This document shows, piece by piece, positions 47,179-54,704 of a DNA stretch of 61,359 nt. The stretch lies in the NCBI GenBank assembly GCA_020832455.1, contig JAFIEQ010000004.1:1-61359 (forward strand), written 5' to 3'. A program made the translations under genes and the position numbers. The notes under the pieces are model-generated. The model ran no database searches. It saw only the letters and a list, made by a program, of their open reading frames with translations, and was not told the origin of the DNA. This DNA comes from Nitriliruptoraceae bacterium (lineage in GTDB: Bacteria; Actinomycetota; Nitriliruptoria; Nitriliruptorales; Nitriliruptoraceae). Each line of letters begins with the position of its first letter. The stretch's first letter is position 1.

Positions 47179-47801
47179 GTCACTGGGCAACGACCCGCTC
47201 GCTGCGGTTCAAGCGGCTGATCGACCTGGCGGCGGCTCTGGCCGGCCTCATCGTCTTGGCGCCGGCGCTCGCGGTGATCGCCTGGCGGGTGCGTCGGGAG
47301 TTCGGTTCGCCGGTTCTGTTCGCCCAACAGCGCCCGGGGTTCCGAGGTGAGCCCTTCACGCTGCGCAAGTTCCGCACCATGACCGACGACCGAGGTCCCG
47401 ATGGTGAGTTGCTGCCCGATGAGCAGCGACTGACGTCCTTCGGCCAGTTCCTGCGCTCGACCTCGCTGGACGAGCTTCCCGAGCTGTGGAACGTGCTGAA
47501 GGGGGAGATGTCGCTCGTTGGGCCCCGGCCGTTGCTCGTCGAGTACCTCGAGCTCTACACGCCGGAACAGGCTCGCCGCCACGACGTACCACCGGGCATC
47601 ACCGGGTGGTCACAGGTCAACGGCCGCAACGACATGCCGTGGGCCCAGAAGCTGGCGCTGGACGTGTGGTACGTCGACAATCGTTCGTTCTGGGTCGACC
47701 TGCGGGTGCTTTTCAGGACCCTTCTGGTCACGGTGCGTCGTGAAGGCGTGGCGAAGGAAGGCCACGCGACCACCGAGCGTTTCGGCGGCTCGGATGACTA
47801 G
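47175..47801 (+). CDS. Initiating sugar-phosphate transferase (PglC/WcaJ catalytic type)
   Basis: A 208-residue monotopic phosphoglycosyl transferase. It has a re-entrant membrane helix near the start (LIDLAAALAGLIVLAPALAV), then PVLFAQQRPGFRGEPFTLRK, FRTM, the LDELPELWNVLKGEMSLVGP region and RPL, and GITGWSQVNGRND. It moves a sugar-1-phosphate from UDP-sugar to undecaprenyl phosphate to start the repeat unit. The size equals PglC, without the extra N-terminal helices of WbaP. Coupled to the acetyltransferase, it probably uses the acetamido sugar made by the dehydratase/DegT/PglD set. Confidence 0.9.
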   Translation: MSHWATTRSLRFKRLIDLAAALAGLIVLAPALAVIAWRVRREFGSPVLFAQQRPGFRGEPFTLRKFRTMTDDRGPDGELLPDEQRLTSFGQFLRSTSLDELPELWNVLKGEMSLVGPRPLLVEYLELYTPEQARRHDVPPGITGWSQVNGRNDMPWAQKLALDVWYVDNRSFWVDLRVLFRTLLVTVRREGVAKEGHATTERFGGSDD

Positions 47802-47982
47802 CGACGCTTGATCGCCCCACCCGTTGTTCCACATCCGGGAGCAGTGGACCAAGAGCGTCCCGATGATCGCGCGTACGAGCCGTATCGCTCCCGGTCGCAC
47901 GCGCTCGGCTCAGATGCCCCAGTGTTCGCGATGTCCAGGTGTGCAGGACAGGATCTCGGAGAGGCCGATGCGGGTCGCCAAT

Positions 47983-49830
47983 TCAGGATGCGGCAGGCTC
48001 GCAGTTGATGAAGGCGAGCCAGTAGTCGGTTCCCAGTCGGCGACCATCGCCGACGTCCGCACGCATGAGAGCATCGATGTCCACGTACGGGTTGTCAGTC
48101 CGTTCATGCAGGCGCTCACGCATGGCTGCGCGGAAGGCCGGACCGAGCTCGTGCAGACGGACGTCCAGGGCCTGATCCTGTTTGTCTGGGTGCCAGCGGA
48201 CTTCATCAGGCACGAGACCATCGATGGCCGTGCGGAACAGCCAGCGCTTCCAGCCCTCGTGGAAGTACGCGTCGGAGGGCAGGTTCAACGCGAACTCCAG
48301 CACGCGTCGGTCGAGCATCGGGAAGCTGTACACGAGCGCGTTGTTCAGGCCGAACGAAGCCCAGGACTCTGCCCGCGCCTGCAGATGCCCGAACGACAGC
48401 AGGGTGAGCTGCATCTGCCGGGTCCCGACCTCTGGCACGATCAGAGGCTCGTCGTAGGGGATGCAGCTACCGAGTGCCTGCCGGATCTCCGGGCGCAGTT
48501 CCAGAGGAACCCGGGTGTCGCGCGCCGTGCGGTCGCGACCGAGCCACTGGTCTCTCAAGGGCATGAAAACTCGGTGTTTCCAGGCCCCAAGAAGGCTGCC
48601 GCCATGGATGTCTCGGCGCTTCCGCAACTCTCGATGCGCGGTCAGCAGGCGCCCTGAGCGCACCTTCTGCGCGAAGAAGCCGCGTCCGTTGAAGACCACA
48701 CCCTCATCCCCTCCCCAGCCGGACAGGATGGTGTGAGAGCCACGGGCAGCCGCTTGGCGCTGAACGGACCACTCTGGCTCGAGGGTGGTGACGTGCTGTA
48801 GCGCCCGATCGACCGTGTGGACGGAGACCATGTCATCGACGGACATCGTCGAGTGCCGGAGTTCGACTCCGGCAGCAGCGCACACTGCCTCGGCCAGATA
48901 GCGCTCGTCCCAATTCGGGTTCGGATAGACCTCGCGCGATGGAGCCCATGAGTAGGCGTCGACCGTCGAACCGCGCAGGGAAGCGCACTCCGCGGCCAGG
49001 GCCGTGATCGTCGATGAGTCGAGTCCCCCGCTGGTGTGCGTCGTCACGCGTTGACCCGGCTCGACCCGTTCCTCGACGACGATCCGCATGAGTTCACCGA
49101 GCTCTTGAGCGAGCTCTTCGAGTTCGGGTCGCCGACGCTGCGTCGGTGCCGCCAGCGCAGACGGCGACCAGTACTCGGCACTGCGCCAGGCCCCCCCGGT
49201 CGTGGTGGCGATGTGGCCCGGCTTCAGCTTCTCGATGCCACTGACCAGTGTCTTCCCGGGGGCGAAGAAACGGCCGAACACGAGGTGTGTGCGAACAGCT
49301 CGCAGGTCCAGACGTGTTTGCACATCCTCAACGGCGACGAGCTGGCGCAGGTCGCTCGCGAACGCAACGCCGTCTTGGGACAGCCTGGTCAGGTAGAGCG
49401 GGCGAACGCCGATGGCATCCCGCCAACACCACAGGGCGCCGGCCCGCGTGTCCCAGATGGCGGCGCTCCCTTCCGCCACGAGCGAATGCAGTCCCTTCGT
49501 TCCGTCTCGGCAGTACAACTCATGGATGATCGATGCGCTGGAACGCCCAGCAAGGTCGGTGACCGGTTGTCGCAGTCGAGCAGCGAGCGAGGATCGATCG
49601 AAGAGCCTCGCGTCAGCGACGACCGTGACGTCTCTGGCCTCGAACAGGTCGGCCCGCCCACCTACCCAGGTCGCAGATGCCAGCGCGGCAGTCAGAGAGC
49701 CCGCGGTGGAGATGGCCGTTGCCACCGAAGTGGGGTCGGAGTGTGGTGTCGCGGAGGACATGCGGGCCAAGTCGCGTGCTGCCTGCGCCTCGCCGGCGTG
49801 GGTGCGGATGACACCGAAGATGCTGGACAC
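47983..49830 (-). CDS. Asparagine-synthetase-like lasso cyclase (copy 1)
   Basis: A 615-residue homologue of asparagine synthetase B. The N-terminal Ntn glutaminase-like part starts MSSIFGVI: the catalytic Cys2 is replaced by Ser, so glutamine hydrolysis is not expected. The synthetase part has the ATP-pyrophosphate loop SGGLDSS (residues 267-273) and downstream LSGWGGDEGVVFNGRG. In lasso clusters such enzymes adenylate an Asp/Glu side chain and close the macrolactam with the core's first residue. It is divergent from a small precursor gene at 49992, and is a clear paralogue of the protein at 59015. Confidence 0.8.
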   Translation of the reverse strand: MSSIFGVIRTHAGEAQAARDLARMSSATPHSDPTSVATAISTAGSLTAALASATWVGGRADLFEARDVTVVADARLFDRSSLAARLRQPVTDLAGRSSASIIHELYCRDGTKGLHSLVAEGSAAIWDTRAGALWCWRDAIGVRPLYLTRLSQDGVAFASDLRQLVAVEDVQTRLDLRAVRTHLVFGRFFAPGKTLVSGIEKLKPGHIATTTGGAWRSAEYWSPSALAAPTQRRRPELEELAQELGELMRIVVEERVEPGQRVTTHTSGGLDSSTITALAAECASLRGSTVDAYSWAPSREVYPNPNWDERYLAEAVCAAAGVELRHSTMSVDDMVSVHTVDRALQHVTTLEPEWSVQRQAAARGSHTILSGWGGDEGVVFNGRGFFAQKVRSGRLLTAHRELRKRRDIHGGSLLGAWKHRVFMPLRDQWLGRDRTARDTRVPLELRPEIRQALGSCIPYDEPLIVPEVGTRQMQLTLLSFGHLQARAESWASFGLNNALVYSFPMLDRRVLEFALNLPSDAYFHEGWKRWLFRTAIDGLVPDEVRWHPDKQDQALDVRLHELGPAFRAAMRERLHERTDNPYVDIDALMRADVGDGRRLGTDYWLAFINCEPAAS

Positions 49831-49908
49831 GAGTCTCTCCGAAGACGGTGTGACGTCAGGCGATTACGCTCAGTCAATTCTTGGGCCTACACCTTGACGC
49901 ACTGTACG

Positions 49909-49921
49909 GACTCTGAGAGTC
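49909..49921. promoter_or_regulatory. Palindrome in the cyclase/precursor divergent promoter
   Basis: GACTCTGAGAGTC is a perfect palindrome around a central G. It lies in the 161-nt gap between the cyclase start (49830) and precursor 1 (49992), just after TTGACG (a -35-like element on the + strand). It is a candidate operator controlling this arm; chance occurrence cannot be excluded. Confidence 0.3.
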
Positions 49922-49991
49922 TCCCCACAGCGGCAGACGTTATGCCGCGAAGGCACGTCCAGCTTCTCTATTCGTGTTGTAGGAGACCCTG

Positions 49992-50198
49992 ATGGCTGCA
50001 CTCACATGGACCACGCCGGAGCTTGTGGCCCTGGCATCCGGCCGCGAGGCCTCGCCCACGAAGGAGGAGGTCTGCGGGCAACTCACCGGAGTCAAGGAGG
50101 TCACCTTCACGGAGGAGACCATCACCACCGTGGTTTCGGGTTTCAACTGCGAGGTTCCGATCAACGACCCAGAGTCGGAGATCGTCGGTCCTTCCTGA
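49992..50198 (+). CDS. Putative lasso-like RiPP precursor 1
   Basis: A 68-residue peptide preceded by AGGAG. Residues 1-23 align gaplessly with precursor 2 (14 identities), including Trp6, PELV at 9-12, Leu14, SG at 16-17, EA at 19-20 and PT at 22-23; this resembles the YxxPxL...G...T leader consensus of lasso peptides with two extra residues. A possible core begins at Gly29 (GQLTGVKE), giving Gly1 and Glu8 for a macrolactam. Cys28 and Cys53 are present. The last ten residues DPESEIVGPS match the end of precursor 2 in pattern and end in Ser, the residue phosphorylated by lasso-cluster HPrK-like kinases. Cleavage and ring size are inference. Confidence 0.65.
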   Translation: MAALTWTTPELVALASGREASPTKEEVCGQLTGVKEVTFTEETITTVVSGFNCEVPINDPESEIVGPS

Positions 50199-50227
50199 TC
50201 GCCGGACTGCACGTCGCACCAACGGGG

Positions 50228-50251
50228 TGAGCGCGCGAGTGAGCGCGCTCA
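50228..50251 (+). terminator. Hairpin just after precursor 1
   Basis: TGAGCGCGC (50228-50236) pairs perfectly with GCGCGCTCA (50243-50251) around a 6-nt loop, 29 nt after the precursor stop codon. It could end or attenuate transcription, so that the precursor is made in excess over downstream genes. The T-tract is weak (A-T-T only). Confidence 0.6.
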
Positions 50252-51087
50252 TTGCCGTGCGCGCCAGGACATCCTCCTGTCGTGCGAGCGATCCGATCCA
50301 GGCTTGGCTCGCCAAGATGAGCGGCCTCGTGGGTTCGGAACTTGCATCGCTGTCGGGGTGTTGCCGCGAGGTGGCCGATGTGCCTCGCGGAAATCTCCGC
50401 TGATGCCATCGTGGCGCGCCGATCATGGGCTCGATCTCCGTCCGAGTCGAGTATCCGTCCGGGCGCGTGAGCGTTGTGCCGGACATCCGAGAGCGCTCCT
50501 CAGTTCGTGAGCTCGACGGCCACGGGCCGGGGACCGACTCCGCGCGAGAGGACGTCGCCGAGATGACGGCCGCGATCGGCGGAGTCGTCGTCTCCGGAAT
50601 CGTCCCGATGGAGCCTTCGGCCAGGCCCTGGTGACCACCCGCCTCTTCGCGCTCCTCGGTGCTTCGATCGGCGGCCCGAGGGTTGGGTGGCGGTCTCGTC
50701 GCCTGCTTGATGGGAGCGTCCGGGGCCGTGGCACACAGCCGAGTTCCAGGCCGCGGAACTGCCCGAGCCGGCCTCGATGCGGGGCGGCACCTTGCGGATC
50801 CCTGAACGTGGCGGCCCGACGCACCGTCCATGGGTGCGGCGCACGTGATCACCTGAGCATGGTGGCCCGCTGAGGATGTTGCCGCGTGCTGCGGGGACCG
50901 TGGAGGACTGGCGCGCCCCAATCGGCACCGGCCGTGGGAACCTTGATGCCGCTTGCGCTCTGCGCAGTCGAGGGGGCCTGCAACCTCACGTGGGTCAACG
51001 TCGCCAGGCACTCGGCCGATGTTGGAGGAGAACCCGGGCAGCAACCGTGTCCCGCTCGGGAGTCCCCTGACATCTCGAGGTCCCCTC
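50252..51087. other. Sparsely coding stretch, possible gene remnant
   Basis: About 840 bases between the precursor hairpin and the subtilisin. No frame gives a recognisable protein. The frame ending at 50403 contains SDPIQAWLAKMSGLVGSELA, and the next open segment in the same frame (50425-50634) has coding-like base composition, so this may be a decayed gene cut by stops. A long minus-strand frame across it is Ser/Thr/Pro/Arg-rich and looks like a shadow. Confidence 0.35.
50425..50634 (+). CDS. Small hypothetical ORF (uncertain)
   Basis: A 69-residue frame, MGSISVRVEYPSGRVSVVPD at its start, with a middle of charged residues and a hydrophobic patch (AAIGGVVVSGIV). Third positions are strongly GC-biased and first positions are more GC-rich than second ones, the pattern of real genes here. 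There is no good ribosome-binding site, and an in-frame stop lies just upstream. It could be a genuine small protein or the remnant of a broken gene. Confidence 0.25.
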   Translation: MGSISVRVEYPSGRVSVVPDIRERSSVRELDGHGPGTDSAREDVAEMTAAIGGVVVSGIVPMEPSARPW

Positions 51088-53547
51088 ATGTCTACCCCCG
51101 CGATGCTCCATCGGGGGCGTGCGCTGGCTGCGACGCTCGTGCTCGCGCTACTTGCCGCCATGGTCGTCGGCGTCCCCGCCACTGCGACCGATCAGGTAGA
51201 AGTGACGCTGGCCTCCAGCGTCGATGCCATCCCGAACCGGTACATCGTCACCCTGGCCAACGGCGTCGACGTCGACGCCGTTGTACACGAACTGCGTCGG
51301 GATGGTGTCGACGTGGATCAGGTCTACGAGACGCTGATGAGCGGATTCGCGGGCGAGTTCGACGGCCCTCAACTGCGCGCCCTCAAGCGCGATCAGCGAG
51401 TGCTCCAGATCGAACAGGACGTCGAGCTCGAGCTCGCTGGCGTCTCCGTGCAGGATCCGGTCGCTTCCTGGGGGCTGGATCGCATCGATCAGCGCGAGCG
51501 TCCGCTCGACGGCCAGTACGTCTACGGGGAGTCCGGTGCCGGGACGCGGATCTACATCCTCGACACCGGGGTCCGTTCCACGCACGTGGACCTGGCGGGT
51601 CGAGTGCTTCCTGGTTTCAGTGCTCTCGGGGATGGGGTGACCGAGGACTGCCACGGGCACGGAACGCACGTGGCGGGCATCGCCGCCGGGGCGACGTACG
51701 GGGTGGCCAAAAAGGCCCTGATCGTCCCCGTTCGGGTGATGAACTGCTCTGGGGGTGGGTCTGGCAGCAACATCCTCGCAGGGATCGACTGGATCATGTC
51801 GAACCACCCGACCGGGACGCCCGGGGTGGCCAACTTCTCCATCGTCACGTCTGCCTGGCAGAACCTCGACAACCGGATCCAGCAACTGGATGCTGCCGGG
51901 ATCGTCGTCGCTGCCGGGGCCGGAAACGACCAGGGTGACGCCTGCGACCGCAGCCCAGCTCGCTCGCCATTCGCGATCACGGCCGGAGCGTCGACGAGCA
52001 CCGACAGCCGGTGGAGCTCATCGAACACTGGGTCCTGCGTCGACATCTTCGCACCAGGCTCGTCGATCACCTCGACGTGGCACTCCTCGAACACCGCGAC
52101 TCGGACCCAGTCCGGCACCTCCATGGCCTCGCCCCACGTCGCGGGCGCTGCGGCCCTGCTGCTCTCCGCCTCTCCGAGCGCGAGCACGACATCCATCCGC
52201 CAGAGCATCCTCGCTATGGGGACGGCCGGGGTACTGCGCAACATCGGTGACGAGAGCCCCGATCGGTTGCTCTACACCAACCCGCCGTCTCAGCCGGAGC
52301 CCGAGCTCGAGCCGGAGCCCGAGCCCGAGCTCGAGCCGGAGCCGGGTGATGGCGAACAGTCACCTGGGTCTGAGATCACGCCAGATCCTTCGGTGATCCC
52401 CAGTACGAACGCGGCCAACCAAGAGAAGAACTGGTCGCACTTCAACGTGCTCGCGGACGAGGACGGGGCGGTCGCACTCGAGTTCGTTCAGCCCCGCAAC
52501 TTCGCTGCTTGTTTCGAGTACCGGGTTACGGGTGCGCCGCCGGACTACGTGCGGAGCAACTTCAACGTGGACATCACCGATGGCCTGTGGAACTTCACCT
52601 GCGTCGGCGGCATGTACGGATCCGGTCCGTACCAGCGGACCGTCCAGGCTGGCGATCAGGACGTTGAGGTTCGGCTCGTGTTCGGTGCGGAGCGCAAGGA
52701 GAGGTTCTGGTGGACCTCTCTGGAGCGCGCGGCCGCGCAGGGGTCGGGCGAGGCCTCAAGGTCCTCCGAGCTGGACACGACGTCGGAGGAGCCGTCCGGG
52801 ACCGCCGACGCCGATACCGCGGACGCCCGCGGCTCGCACGATGCAGACCCTTCGGAGAGCGCGCCGAGGACGCACGATCATGCGGACTCCCCAGCGCCAT
52901 CGGGTGACTCGGCTCCCTCGGACGACGGGTCGGCCGAGCCGACGTCCGCCGGAACTCGAGCGAGGCACGGGGAGGGGCGTTCGACCGAGCCTGCGTCGAC
53001 TCGCGAGGCCCAGAGCAAGGGGTCGCCAGTCCCCAATGGCCACGATCGCTCGGCGAGCACGGCATCGCGCCACACCGTCGACCGTGGCAGCTCCAAGCCG
53101 TGGTTCGGCGCTGCTGTGCCGGCGACGCACCCGTCCGCTGCGGTAGCGGGGGAGCCGTCCTCGGTACGGTCGGGTCAACGACCGGAACGTGCACCACAAG
53201 TCAACGCCACAGGCTCCGTCGCTCCGTCACGACCTGACCTTCCTGGTTCTCCCGGGGCGTGGATCGAGCAGCCGCGCTCGGTCGACCGGGATGGCGCGGG
53301 CGAACCCCGGATCCTCCAGGTCGAGCCCGGACCGCATCAGGACGTACCAGCTGGGTTCGAGCCACGCGACGGCGCTGTCGTCGACGCTCGTACCGGCCGT
53401 GAGCTGCTGACCGCTGGGCCCCTCGAGTCCAGCGCCCAGAGTCCACGGGGTATGCAGCAGCTCGCAACTCGGTGGGCGACGTCGGAACCGGTACGCACCG
53501 TGTTCGTCCTTCTGGCCCGAGTGGGGCGGGTGGGGTCCGGTGATTGA
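51088..53547 (+). CDS. Secreted subtilisin-like (S8) serine protease with long tail
   Basis: An 819-residue exported protease. A signal peptide (ALAATLVLALLAAMVVGVPA) and an inhibitor_I9-like propeptide (NRYIVTLANGVDVDAVVHEL) precede the S8 catalytic domain with Asp in YILDTGVRSTHVDL, His in CHGHGTHVAGIAAG and Ser in SGTSMASPHVAGAAALLL. After about residue 400 come a Glu-Pro repeat, a beta-rich module around NWSHFNVLADEDGAVALEF, and some 250 Ser/Asp/Thr-rich disordered residues. The ATG at 51088 follows GAGG. Lying between the two arms of the RiPP locus, it may trim exported peptides; that is speculation. Confidence 0.85.
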   Translation: MSTPAMLHRGRALAATLVLALLAAMVVGVPATATDQVEVTLASSVDAIPNRYIVTLANGVDVDAVVHELRRDGVDVDQVYETLMSGFAGEFDGPQLRALKRDQRVLQIEQDVELELAGVSVQDPVASWGLDRIDQRERPLDGQYVYGESGAGTRIYILDTGVRSTHVDLAGRVLPGFSALGDGVTEDCHGHGTHVAGIAAGATYGVAKKALIVPVRVMNCSGGGSGSNILAGIDWIMSNHPTGTPGVANFSIVTSAWQNLDNRIQQLDAAGIVVAAGAGNDQGDACDRSPARSPFAITAGASTSTDSRWSSSNTGSCVDIFAPGSSITSTWHSSNTATRTQSGTSMASPHVAGAAALLLSASPSASTTSIRQSILAMGTAGVLRNIGDESPDRLLYTNPPSQPEPELEPEPEPELEPEPGDGEQSPGSEITPDPSVIPSTNAANQEKNWSHFNVLADEDGAVALEFVQPRNFAACFEYRVTGAPPDYVRSNFNVDITDGLWNFTCVGGMYGSGPYQRTVQAGDQDVEVRLVFGAERKERFWWTSLERAAAQGSGEASRSSELDTTSEEPSGTADADTADARGSHDADPSESAPRTHDHADSPAPSGDSAPSDDGSAEPTSAGTRARHGEGRSTEPASTREAQSKGSPVPNGHDRSASTASRHTVDRGSSKPWFGAAVPATHPSAAVAGEPSSVRSGQRPERAPQVNATGSVAPSRPDLPGSPGAWIEQPRSVDRDGAGEPRILQVEPGPHQDVPAGFEPRDGAVVDARTGRELLTAGPLESSAQSPRGMQQLATRWATSEPVRTVFVLLARVGRVGSGD
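52294..52344 (+). repeat. Glu-Pro/Glu-Leu linker repeat inside the protease gene
   Basis: Tandem GAG-CCN/CTC codons encode alternating EP and EL dipeptides (PEPELEPEPEPELEPEP), a stiff acidic linker between the catalytic domain and the C-terminal module. The repeated 6-nt unit is prone to copy-number change. Confidence 0.7.
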
Positions 53548-53550
53548 CGA

Positions 53551-53596
53551 GCCCGTCGTCGGGCCCGTGCCCCAGAACACGCTTCGGGGCGCGGGC
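53551..53596 (+). terminator. Double hairpin after the protease gene
   Basis: GCCCG/CGGGC with a TCGT loop (53551-53564) is followed by GCCCGTGCCCC (53563-53573) pairing with GGGGCGCGGGC (53586-53596), one G-T wobble, 12-nt loop. It begins 4 nt after the protease stop, which supports that stop as the real gene end and separates the protease from the genes that follow. Confidence 0.65.
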
Positions 53597-53676
53597 AGTT
53601 CGGCTGTCGTCATGACAGCCGCTCGTCCTGTCCAGCGCTAGTGTGCGGCCGCCGGCGGGAGAGACGGATGTAGACG

Positions 53677-53943
53677 ATGGAAGACACGAGTGGCGCGGAC
53701 CTGCCGGTCCGGCGGTCTGACGGTTCGATCGTTTGCCCCTGCGGAGATCGACTGGCCGATCGCATCGACGGTGACATCGTCGTCATCGATGGACTCGAGT
53801 TCCGTTTCCGACGCCGTAGCGATGCCATGACCTGCCGGACCTGTGGTGAGTCACACCCCGTGCGCGAGTTCCGGCGAGGTATGTCGGGAGCTCCCGACAC
53901 CGGTCAGCGTCGACGGGAGAGCGACCGGGACGAACGGTCCTGA
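53677..53943 (+). CDS. Small CxC/CxxC zinc-ribbon-like protein
   Basis: An 88-residue protein with two Cys pairs: IVCPCGDRL (CxC) near residue 20 and MTCRTCGESHPVREF (CxxC) near residue 53, separated by a predicted strand pair (DIVVIDGLEFRFRR). This looks like a zinc ribbon, though the first pair is closer than usual. The C-terminus is a charged, disordered tail. It is the first gene after the terminator and precedes the B2 protease; its role in the RiPP locus is unknown. Confidence 0.45.
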   Translation: MEDTSGADLPVRRSDGSIVCPCGDRLADRIDGDIVVIDGLEFRFRRRSDAMTCRTCGESHPVREFRRGMSGAPDTGQRRRESDRDERS

Positions 53944-54164
53944 TCCCCGTTCTTCGGGGAGCCCACAACGACCCGGCCTGGCACGCGTTGCCGTGCGCGG
54001 CACGGAGCCGAGTTCGCCAGGTTGGGTCGTGCTTGCGCTCAGACAGAGCCCCGTGGGCCGAGCGCCTGGTCGCTACGGTGCGCGCGGGCGCATACGACCT
54101 GAAGGTCCGCGAAACCAGGCGCGCTAGCGTCACCGATGAGGCTTCGAGTCGGGAGGGGCAGGCG

Positions 54165-54704
54165 ATGGAGGTCTCGAAGGGCCGGCACCGTCCGGAGACG
54201 CAGGGGCGCGCCGAGTCACCGCTGCGTCGAGGGGGTTCGCTGGTCGTCGTTGGCGTTCGGGTCTACTTGTTGCTCATCCTCTCGCGATTCGTCATCACGT
54301 TGTTCCCACTGCGAAGGATCACAACACGGCTCGGCAGGGAGACGCACGAGACCGTGCGGGACGACCTGTCCGAGGCTGAGGAGCGCTACGCCTACCGTGT
54401 CGGGGCGATGATCGCCCGGTTGGCTCGCTTCACTCCGACCAACAGCAACTGTTACCCGCAGGCTCTGACGGCTTGGTGGCTACTGTCCCGCCGCGGGATC
54501 CCAACCACCTACTACTACGGGGCACGGTTCCGACCCGACGGAGACGGGCTCGACGCACACGTCTGGGTCCGTAGCGGCAACGTCATCGTCACCGGCGGCA
54601 GGGCCGGTCCGTACCGACCCCTTGCGTCGTACGGCGCTGATCGAGTGTTCCTCGGCCGCGTCGCTGCGCGTCGGTACCGACGCAGTGCTCAGGGTCCGGC
54701 ATGA
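54165..54704 (+). CDS. Transglutaminase-like lasso peptide leader protease (B2)
   Basis: A 179-residue protein of the lasso B2 (transglutaminase-core) family. The nucleophile is Cys96 in SNCYPQALTAWWLLSRRGIP, and the His is 132 in DAHVWVRSGN. The Asp that normally follows some 12 residues later is not obvious (IVTGG there). A membrane-seeking helix lies near the start (VRVYLLLILSRFVITLF), as in other B2 proteins. The ATG at 54165 follows AGGGG. The protein should remove precursor leaders delivered by the PqqD-type B1 protein. Its stop overlaps the ABC gene start (ATGA). Confidence 0.8.
   Translation: MEVSKGRHRPETQGRAESPLRRGGSLVVVGVRVYLLLILSRFVITLFPLRRITTRLGRETHETVRDDLSEAEERYAYRVGAMIARLARFTPTNSNCYPQALTAWWLLSRRGIPTTYYYGARFRPDGDGLDAHVWVRSGNVIVTGGRAGPYRPLASYGADRVFLGRVAARRYRRSAQGPA

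Noticed and set aside
47983..49830. Ordinary asparagine synthetase
   Set aside because: The Cys2 nucleophile is missing, a paralogue sits in the same locus, and B1, B2, kinase and precursor genes are adjacent.
49968..51182. 404-residue minus-strand frame across the precursor 1 region
   Set aside because: It runs through precursor 1 and the protease signal peptide in antisense and is Ser/Thr/Arg/Pro-rich; codon-position GC is the reverse of that expected for a gene.
53227..53613. 128-residue minus-strand frame at the end of the protease gene
   Set aside because: The composition is ambiguous, but there is no family, no ribosome site was identified, and the double hairpin at 53551-53596 fits the end of the plus-strand protease.
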